Origin: Lingula anatina
Taxonomy: Eukaryota > Brachiopoda > Lingulata > Lingulida > Lingulidae
Length of the DNA stretch: 34,384 nucleotides
Assembly: GCF_001039355.2 (NCBI RefSeq)
Contig: NW_019776095.1
Location: 76,600 to 110,983 of the forward strand
Direction: 5' to 3'
This document shows positions 1 to 8,800 of this stretch, one piece after another. The stretch's first letter is position 1, and every line of letters begins with the position of its first letter. The notes beneath the pieces are model-generated. The model saw only the letters and a list, made by a program, of their open reading frames with translations, ran no database searches and was not told where the DNA came from. The translations under genes were made by a program, and so were the position numbers.

Positions 1-1389
1 AAACCAACTTATTTCACAGTCACTGGCATCGCACCCAATCATATTTCCATGCTCAGTATCCCTACAAAAACACCATACATCTTTATCAGTCACTTTGTTG
101 GTGACGTCACTGAGCACACTGCTGGGACCTCTGGTAAAAAACTTGCCCACAAGCTCTGGAAGGATAGCTTTGCGGAAGACATGGTTGGCTTTGGCTAAAA
201 TATTGTTCCAAAAGTCAGTGTCAAACAATATCCTCTCTACGTGGATGCCTTTCTTTGTCCACACCACAAAAAAAGCACACTCAACTTGGGCAACTGCCAT
301 CTGTGTCTGCACCTGGTAAAAAAACTTATGGTTTTTCTTCAGCTGCAATGTGCCATCCTCGCATTTCCTCAGACAGAAAGACCTGTCCTCTGCCGCTTCT
401 TGCGGAGTACAGTCCTTTTTAACATAAGGGCATTTCACTTCGACAACACCAACACCACAACAAGAGCAATGGAAAAGGCTGTCTGGAGTTGCTGCAATGT
501 GTGGATTTTCTGTGGAAATAATTAAACCACACTCTGTCAGGTAGGCATCACTGTGGGCACCACACTCCTGTGTCATAAAAGCTTCCAGTGCAACACTCTC
601 TTGGGAACGCCCCCATGTCGTCGCTTCTGAAGAAAAAGATCTCCTGTTGGGGTAGCAGATATTTGTGATGAGGCTGACGGATGGGCTGGCTGGATTTGTG
701 TGGCAAACATCACCCATGTTGCTTGCTGTCACTCTGCCTGCACGGAAACGCTGCCAGTGTTTACTGCGGGCCTGTGCTTTTGTCATATGTTCCACTTTTT
801 CTGCTTGGGCTTTAGTCACAGAAATATTCACTCCATCACATAACGTGAGGACTTCACTATAACTCATATCATTAGTGTCTTTGTTGTAGAGTTCAGTCAA
901 AACAAGAGGATACTGTCCAGTCATGATATTTGGTTTAAACTGTTCTGAGTGTTCTGGCACTATTGATAATATTGCTGGTCGGGAGGTTCCTTGGCTTAAT
1001 TTCGCAAAAAAATTTGTCAATCTGCTGTCTGAAGGTGGAGTTGTTATTTGTTTTTTCTGCAGAGGAGCTGTAGGGCTGTCTTCAGTGATGACGGCATCAA
1101 GTCTTCTTTTCATTTTAGTTGCTGATGTGAAATCCAGGTTCTTAAGTTTGTCATACGTAACAGACCCAAAAGGCTTTGGTAGTTTCCAATAGGCTTTTTC
1201 CTGAGTGACAGTCAGGGAGTTCCTAATTTTCACAGAAGCTTCCATGTAAAATAGAAGTGATGCAACATGTGTGCAGGCCTCTCCCAGGCCGGCCATGCAA
1301 GTGCAATGGCCAGCAACCACTCTTCCATCTTTTTCAACAATCACCCATGGCCTAAGGGGCTTTTCGTTCATCCGCTGGGAGTGGAGTAC
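1..1389 (-). CDS. Exon 2 of the SWIM-YqaJ gene (SWIM, nuclease, PHD), open to the window edge
   Basis: Starts after a TTTCATTTAG acceptor; 463 codons read without a stop to position 1. It carries the SWIM finger, the nuclease core and the first cysteines of the PHD finger. The ORF is long, intact and domain-coherent, so the gene is young or under selection. Confidence 0.85.
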
Positions 1390-2431
1390 CTAAATGAAAA
1401 AAAAAATTCACAATAAAATAATGAAACAAAAATCATGGTACATACAAGCATTTGAAAAAATGCATTCAAACAAACTTTTAGATATGTATTATAGGTACAA
1501 GAACATTACATTCATGCTTTTAATGTAAAGTTTTAAAACTGTTTAACAAAGTAATAACTAAAGCAAATTACTGTGTAACCTGTTAAAATTTTACATAACA
1601 AGATAGCAATGTTCCTTTAAAATAATATTCGAATAACATTGATCTTATAAAAGAAAGTTACAAGCAGCCAAACAAAAAAAATGCCAGATGTGTTGAATGG
1701 CTTTTGCTTATTATTTTCTTTATTTATCACTTCATTTTGAGACTGGATGTTAGGGCCCTTTGTTAGTACCATATAATTAACTTCCCACCTGGTTTGTGGG
1801 AAGTCATAATTATAAGGTGCTAACAAAGGACCATAACAGGTACTGAGTAGCATACCAAACAGTTCAACTCCAAAATGAAATTTAAATTCGTTTAACAAAA
1901 AGGACGTAGAGCTTTCCTGTAGATATAGCAATATCAAAACTAGCTCATACAGTAGAACCAATACAACTTGCAGATTTTCTCATAAAAATAACAATTGTGT
2001 GATTTCGATCATAATAAATGTGTCAAACCACTACGTACCTTGGCAGATGTAACAATTTTTCCTCCGACTTCCACACTCCCGACATCTCTAACCCAACCAC
2101 ACACAAACTGATTATAAGCTTCCAGTCCTTTATAACATTTCAATTGCTCTTGGGAATAATAGCTCGTAGTAAAAAGTAAATAGTTCACAATGTCCATGTA
2201 TGTAACTTCTGGAAGGAGCCCGGCATCTGTTGACCATGTGGTAGTTTCATATGGGTCTTTACCGTCTATAATGCCCAACTTGTCCTCATACCTCTTCCTT
2301 TCTGGTGCAGGTAGACTTAACTTATAACTGTGAAAGTTGTTTTCCTGATTTGAAACGGCGTTTGTCTTCGTATCTTTCACCCTAACTCTCCTCATGTTAA
2401 TCGTGCTCGACGCCATTTTCCGGTCTACCAA
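1..2431 (-). CDS. SWIM zinc finger / YqaJ-type nuclease / PHD-finger protein, two exons, 3' end beyond window
   Basis: Two exons join in phase 0 to give at least 594 residues with no stop before the window edge. Exon 1 (residues 1-131) has no domain I recognise. A SWIM zinc finger follows: C160-x-C162 and C170-x-H172 in GHCTC...EACTH. Residues about 335-555 look like a YqaJ / lambda-exonuclease-like nuclease: HWQRFRAGRVTAS near 342-354, candidate acidic residues E395/E400, D434 in AATPD, E448-x-K450 in VVEVKCPY, and the glutamine-rich FYQVQTQ near 488-494. The visible C terminus (from W570) begins a PHD-like finger: WCFC, then MIGCDASDC and WF. The arrangement fits a DNA-binding nuclease. Related SWIM-YqaJ proteins are multicopy in invertebrates, and YqaJ proteins are the second product of some DNA transposons (ISL2EU/IS4EU, from memory). 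No transposase or inverted terminus is visible, so element versus domesticated gene is open. A second ATG lies five codons downstream. Confidence 0.85.
1390..2038 (-). other. Intron of the SWIM-YqaJ gene
   Basis: 649 bp, AT-rich, GTACGT donor and TTTAG acceptor on the minus strand. It contains a hairpin-forming inverted repeat (1748-1831) and nothing else recognised. Short ORFs inside have no recognisable domain. Confidence 0.75.
1748..1831. repeat. Short hairpin / MITE-like inverted repeat in intron
   Basis: Arms CCCTTTGTTAG...CTTCCCAC and GTGGGAAG...CTAACAAAGG are nearly reverse complements around a short loop (CTGGTTT). About 84 bp; no clear target duplication. Likely a very small inverted-repeat element or its solo termini. 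Confidence 0.6.
2039..2431 (-). CDS. Exon 1 of the SWIM-YqaJ gene
   Basis: 131 codons from ATG at 2429-2431 to a GTACGT donor just below 2039, ending in phase 0. Protein starts MVDRKMASS; a nearby in-frame ATG could also serve. The stretch just upstream (2431-2470) is GC-rich for this window, consistent with a start region. No domain is recognised in this exon. Confidence 0.8.
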
Positions 2432-2675
2432 TATGGCGCGAGCCCAAAACGAGGCCGCCTAGAGAGATCGCTCTATATGGGGACTTTACGACATTCGGTT
2501 TGAAGGCTTTAACCACTTGTTATAGTTTATTTTTGCGTTGTATTGGATTAATGTGGCAGTCTAAGGTTGTCCTAGGTGGTTTTCAAGTTTATGCACCGGG
2601 TTTTAATATCATTTAGCGATTTTACGACAACCGTTTACTATCCAATCAAGGTGACAGCCGAGCGTGGGTAGGCTG

Positions 2676-3635
2676 ATGAAAGAGAGTAAAAAAACAAACC
2701 CGTACCTGTACCGTAAATACAATTTAGAACCTGTATATTAAATTGCACAGGCCTTATACTGCCTTATTTGAAAACGGGTCCAAGATATAACGCTCACTGT
2801 AAAAAGGGTTTTTCAAATTTATAAACCTAGGTTGTACTGGTATCTCCACCCTGCCTCGTGTTATTAAGATGTCTCACCAGAGAAGATCAATCTAATCGTT
2901 GTGTCGCCCTTCTGCCACAGGTAGGTTGGTGACAAATCGTAATGACGCGGTCTTCTTACGGTTCTAATTACATACACTGTAGGCCTTATAACGTCGGTGA
3001 AATTTGAGAGAAATACGGTTCAGGCTTAATAGATCATGTCACTTACTGTACAAAGCATTTACACTTACCTGCCTAGGCGCTCATAGACTATCAAAGACAC
3101 GATTCAATCCTGATCAATCTACATCAATGCTTTCGGAATATCTTCCCTTTTCTGCTCCTTACATGTACTGAATATAGTTCATGTACATGTAACGGTATTA
3201 TACTAACCCTAGTTTTCCTACAGCCGAATTTCTCTCTGTTGAATGACCTTAAAAAGATAAGACTTGTCAAAGTGTGGCGAGGCCTAGGTGCGTATCTGTG
3301 GAGTTTTGTGAACCAGGAAGTGACCCATTTTATATTTTACACGACGCACGGTGTAGCTCCGTGTTATCAACAAAGCTGCTTAGGGGGAAAGCCAAACACG
3401 AATAACAATGGTACCAACCTCTGTTGCCACTGCACTGTAATATATGAAGATACCGCACTGTTGTTTGTTCAGATTGTAATGTAACAGCTTAATGTTCTTT
3501 ACAGGTACTTTTATTTGAGAGCAGGCAGAGCTCACGCCGTCTTCTCACTTTTCACAATTTTGAATTGTATCTTAAGTAGATATAAATATTGACACCATCT
3601 CAGATGCTGGTGTTAATTGACAACAGACGTACATG
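2676..3635 (-). repeat. Upstream block copy R1 (orphan receptor promoter region)
   Basis: Homologous in order and orientation to 11780-12690 (R2) and 32160-34352 (R3). Shared landmarks include CACTGTAGG then CTTATAACG or similar, CAAAGCATTTACACT then CACCTGCC, and ATCAAAGACACGATTCAATC. R2 and R3 lie upstream of receptor copies A and C; R1 has no receptor exon to its left inside the window. A short plus-strand ORF at 3239-3484 lies within the repeat and is not credible as a gene. Confidence 0.75.
3069..3210 (-). promoter_or_regulatory. Putative promoter and leader exon in R1
   Basis: On the minus strand a conserved stretch contains a TATAAT-like element (around 3196-3203) and ends in CCTAGGCAG|GTAAGTG, a strong splice donor with exon end at 3069. 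The same donor recurs at 12390 and 32665. The transcription start is inferred, not seen. Confidence 0.45.
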
Positions 3636-4383
3636 GTGGATGGGAATCGAGTTCACATTGAAATAAAAAGCATGCAACATGCTTCCTACATGTATTTCGT
3701 GGCATTTGCCCCTCTTAATTTACCAAAGGCTTAGAAAATTGCATTTCTCTATTTTTTACCCATAAATAACAATATAAAATCAGTTTTGCCATCAGAGCTC
3801 ATAAAACCGTGAAAAAGACCCCTATTTTGCTCAAAATCGTTTAGGGATGATACATATTTTATATTATATCAAACTGAATATGCTTCATCTGAGTGGCAAG
3901 TTTGATACATCAAATAATAATAATAATAAACCGTTATTGTTGACCTTTCTTTTGGTATAATACAATAGGTACCTTGGCTTCAGGGTGGTCACCTACACAT
4001 CAAAATTTACCCCTACCCCCTTAATCATGATATACAGTCGGTTGCTCGTCTTTTGTGTTTTGGGGTTTGATATCTCTTTTTAAAAGTTTATCAATGCTAC
4101 CAACTATTTTTTTTAAGAATCAAAGTATATATTTCAGTATTTTTATGTTTAATAATTGTACAAAATTGTTCAAAATGTTACATAAACCTAAATATACACG
4201 TATTTGGTAGAATAGCGATTTTAAGGCGTCTGTCACTCCCTTGATTGATTATTTTGCCTTGGATGAAATGCCAGTGTGACATGAAGATGTAACCCCAATA
4301 CGAGAAACAAAAAATTTAAGTATGTAAATAGATTATATCATTAACATTATTTGTCACGTTTAGATTGAACTCGATTCTTCATC

Positions 4384-4386
<3 letters not shown>

Positions 4387-4436
<50 letters not shown>
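4387..4436. repeat. (TA)n microsatellite
   Basis: About 25 uninterrupted TA units. Confidence 0.95.
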
Positions 4437-4439
<3 letters not shown>

Positions 4440-4944
4440 GCATCCAGCCTTCACTATCCATGTATAGGTATATCACTCTGCGGCACAGTTTCATTAATTT
4501 CCTGAATGTATCATTATACAAAACTATTATCAAATTGGACATTGGATATTTCAATGACACCTTCATGATCTCAGTCGTACTTAACACACGTAGAACAATT
4601 ATATATCACTCATCTTTTTTTTATAATTTGAATTAATTTTGTAAATGTAGGTTAGCATATGCATGGGATATTGCAAAAGTGGCTAAATGTGAGTTTGTCA
4701 TAGGCATAACTGTTTTATTTTGATAATAAACTCCATCTTGATTATACAGAACCGGTAGATGACTTATACATTTTTGTACAATAGACAGTAAAAATGACAA
4801 TATAAATGAGTGAACTATTACCATTAATTCAAATGTGAAGATTGAGTATTGTTATATTTTACTGGCGCACGTTATAGTACAATAAAGCCGAAAAATATAT
4901 TATACAAGATAAAATAATATAATATAAACTCAAAGCAAAAGACG

Positions 4945-4998
4945 AAATGAATCATTTCACAATAATGATTCATTAAATGAATCATTTCACAATAATGA
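4945..4998. repeat. Two-copy tandem repeat
   Basis: The unit AATGAATCATTTCACAATAA is repeated twice in direct orientation about 31 bp apart, with ATGATTCATT between making a partial palindrome. Confidence 0.75.
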
Positions 4999-5145
4999 AC
5001 CGCAAATAATATTACAACTGATCATACAGGTAGCATAATATTAAAAACGTGAGATTTCTGTGTTCCATGAGCACAATTTCATTGTCAGTAGAAGAAGAAA
5101 TACAGAAACATAGAGAATTTGCCCTTCATCACATTCACATATAGG

Positions 5146-5277
5146 TTAAGGTTAGCGTGGCGTAAGAGGGTCAAATTTTCGAACAGGGCTATCCTGTACA
5201 CGTGGGATCAGGACTAGGTACCGCAGGAGGCCTCACTGGTATAACACCTGTTATCTCTACAAGCCCTGTGTTATGCC
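5146..5277 (-). other. Conserved 3' UTR segment of receptor copy A
   Basis: On the minus strand this begins GGCATAACACAGGGC and ends near CTTACGCCACGCTAACC. Copy B has the matching segment at 19909-20063 with the same two anchors. Shared sequence beyond the stop codons shows that the duplication included the 3' flank. Confidence 0.65.
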
Positions 5278-5358
5278 ATACATTCTGCAAAAAATGACAT
5301 GTTATATGACGCACTCTAGTCTAGTACCATAAGCCACACACAAGTAGGCTTTAAGGAG

Positions 5359-5845
5359 TTACACTTCGTTCTGATATATGCCTATTCCAGGAGCTGGTGG
5401 ATGTCGTTGATTAGTTTTGTTTGCTGACATGCAAAGAGCAGTATATGCGCTGTCATTGACGTTAACATACTCAGCCACGTTGTTCACTGTTGCCATTGTT
5501 TTGGCCTCCAGTGACATATACTCGTGATCCCTATCAGCACTGTCTGGCGGGCTCAGATTGTTTTGGTATAACTCTGAGCTGTCCCAGTGATCCGCGTTAG
5601 CAGGTGTTGGATGCCTGTCGTTAGTTTCGTTTCCTGCAGTGCGAAGAACAGTATAATCGCTGTCATTAACGTTTACATACTCAGCCATGCGGCTAGCTGT
5701 TGCCATAGTTTTGGCCTCCAGTGACATATACTCGTGATCCCTATTTGCACTGTCTGGCGGACTCAAACTGTTTTGGTATAACTCTGAGCTGTCGCTGTGA
5801 TCTGCATCAACGGCCTTGGACGGCTGGGAGGCGTGGCACTGTTTT
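5359..5845 (-). CDS. Copy A exon 8: cytoplasmic tail with duplicated tyrosine module
   Basis: Starts RKQCHASQ after a TTCAG acceptor and ends IYQNEV plus stop at 5359-5361. Two 70-codon units each contain SSELYQN, RDHEYMSLEAK, AEYVNVNDS and then SDYTVL or SAYTAL. YVNV and YQN match the Grb2-SH2 consensus YxN; S-x-Y-T-x-L matches the ITIM consensus. Phosphorylation and partner binding are inferred from motif form only. Confidence 0.85.
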
Positions 5846-8800
5846 CTGAACGGAAACGAAATACAATAGCTCACATTTACCCATTGTTAGCAAGTGGGTT
5901 GAAGGAAAAACGACAGGTTGACGGAGGAATATCAAAATTTGAAATGTGTAAACATTGCTCAAAACAAAATCTATGAACTCATGAATTTATTCATCATGGC
6001 GGGGATAGTCGAGATCGGATCCTCAAGATCAGCCAACAACAATTTTTGTATATTATGGTTCATGTGACATGTAGTATTTATACTTCTATGATATATCACA
6101 CGTTAAATTTTCATTCACAGAGGTCATAAACAATCTCCCTTTTATTCTACACAAACCTTCTATCGCTTTGTTTGACAGAAATTAATAAAACAACATTTTT
6201 AATGGTACTATGCCACTTACCGTCTACATTTGATGAATACAACAACTATTACAACAAGTAATATCAGCACTATCACTCCAGTAACGCCAACACCGACACT
6301 GACACCAAGGCTGCCTTGGCACCAGCTTCAAGCAACGTCCCTAAATGGTAAAATTGAAAACAACAATGTTATCACTTATTGTTCCTTTTTCTCTTACTAG
6401 AATTTGGCACTAAAATATTAAATTAATTTCTTAAGTATATATAAAAACGCTAGACATAATGTAACAACCCAGCGGGCAAATTATGTTGTTTTAACGTTAA
6501 AACAACGTTGAACCATAACGTTGAAAAGACATTGAATAAACGTTGGATTTGAAAGTTGTGTCAACCTCAGATAACAACGCTGTATCAACGTCAGAAAACA
6601 ATGTTATATCAACCCCACCCAGCGGGAAATTTGCTTGGATGTGTTTAGCAGTAGGACATGTTTGACGGCTAAATACATGTAGGGTATAAATGTATGGCCT
6701 TTAAGTTAAAATTTCCAAGATTTAGTTTAATATATATAGATGTTATATATATATATATATATAACAAGATCACAGTCACCTCAACCTGTCTATCTATAAC
6801 AGGCTACCATCATATTTACAGCAACTTATTCATCCTAGTGTTAGCTGACCTTGCAAGCAATTCAGTTTATTGGAATGTATTTCTGAATAACAAGTTAAGA
6901 AAATTCACTAGTTAACTAAAGACACAAAACAACTGTCACTTTTACTTTAAAACCATTTTGTTATTATTTTGATAAATTTAGTTTCATTAGTATTGATTTA
7001 GTATTGATAAACAAAGTATCACGTTTTCAATAATTAATATTTTAAATTACAATCCATAACTGCAACGTTGTGTCATTGACCAAAATACAACGTTGATTCA
7101 ACGTGGCTGGATCAACGTTGATTTAACTTTGAATTTAGGTAGATCAACGGCAATTCAACGTATCAACCTGTTTTCAACGTTGATCCAACGCAACTATGCC
7201 TGCTGGGAAGTATCCTAAAATATTTCATCATAAAGTATAACAGTATTATACAGGATCAAATAACGTATCATGAGTATCAAGTATTATAGTAGGCAATGTT
7301 TTAACTGAAGACACCTGTCTAACCAAATCAATCTGCATAAGGATCCGAGAGGATACCCACTATACATACCCCTTAATACTCGTACCTGTACAACTGAGAG
7401 AGTCCACACCAAATCCACCGATTTCATCACACGTCAAGGTTACACTGGTATTACCACTCGGGAATTGAAATCCTTTTATGCATTTGAACTCAACTGGTGT
7501 CATGAAGAATAGATCCTTACTTTCAGCCCTCGCTACGGTGTTGTTTAAATGAGGTAAAGCACACGTTCTTTTTATGCAGTTAGGTATTGGCGGTTCCAAA
7601 GTATTTGTCGCAATGCATTGTGACGTAAATGGCACGTCGACACCATAACCAGCGAAATGATATCCAGGAATGCAAGAAAACGTCACATTCTGTTTGAAAT
7701 TATATGGTCCTCCTACTGCCTTTAAGTTGAATTTATCAATAGGAAAGCCACACAATATGGAGACACAACTAGGCAAATTCTGATCAAATGTTCCATCGGC
7801 TTGACAAGTTAGGTTCTTTACCGTTGACGTGTCGTTAAATTGGAAGCTAGTATTACATGTATATGTGACAGTTTGTCCCTCAAAGGTAACGGAACGCTGT
7901 GTTACACGCTCAGGTGATCACTTACAGGAAGGTCGCAGGTTCCTGGAAGTGGAGTGATTATTATTTTTTTTTTTCAAATTTATTCAAAGCCCTAGTTAAA
8001 ACAGTGGCAATATAATTATTCGCAAAAGAATTGCGAAAACATTATCGTATAAGGGATCAACCAGCAACAGAAGACAATTGCATTCATAATTCTAAATCTT
8101 CTCTCAATTTGCTATATCGATGTTTTCTTGATATCGGACTTACGGATACACGTTTTTCTCTCCCCTTCAAATGTTCCCGTAGGACCGCAAGTCAGTGTAA
8201 AACTGGAACCAGACCCATTGCTGAGTTGATACCCACTGTTGCAGGTATAGGTAATCGTGTTTGTAAATCTGTAAACTGCAGATGCTGGAGGAGGAGCTGT
8301 GTTAGGAATAGTAGGGGCAGAACATTCCACGTCTAGAAGAAATAGTGCATGACTGTAAATATTCATTTTACGTATTACGATGAAAAGCAGGCCACTTGGT
8401 TGCACAAAGAACTTTTTAAACGATTGTGGGAGTCTGCAGGTACACACCACCTTAGAACTAAAGGCAGAAATTATTCAACAAATCATAAATGTGCCAAAAG
8501 AAGTAGTTAATCAAATTCATCGACAGCTTCGCCCTTAAAATTCAACTGTGTCTTCGACAGAACGGAGCATATTCTATAAATGACGATGAAACCTTGGCCA
8601 GTGGAATTACTGACGTGTTGTTTGTGATAAAAGACTTGTTACCTTGTCTAGTTTTCATTAAAATATGGGTTGTATGTAATTTGTAAGCAGAAAATAAATA
8701 ACATATACGTTCTTGGATTACATTTTTACTAGGACATCCTGTACAGGTGACGCTTGAACCTAAATCTAAATTATACAGGGTTACGAATAACAATAAACAT

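Larger units (their letters stand above)
3636..5145. other. Non-coding stretch with simple repeats
   Basis: AT-rich sequence with no coding exon recognised. It holds a short TAA tract near 3917-3930, a long TA tract (4387-4436) and a two-copy tandem repeat (4945-4998). It lies 3' of receptor copy A and may hold part of its 3' UTR at the right end. Confidence 0.6.

Noticed and set aside
95-1192. Several plus-strand ORFs of 65-94 codons
   Set aside because: They lie opposite the intact minus-strand SWIM-YqaJ exon and have no domain.
3239-3484. 81-codon plus-strand ORF
   Set aside because: Lies in the repeated upstream block; the matching frame is not preserved in R2 or R3.
4360-4587. Minus-strand ORF with an isoleucine-tyrosine run
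   Set aside because: The run is the translated (TA)n microsatellite.
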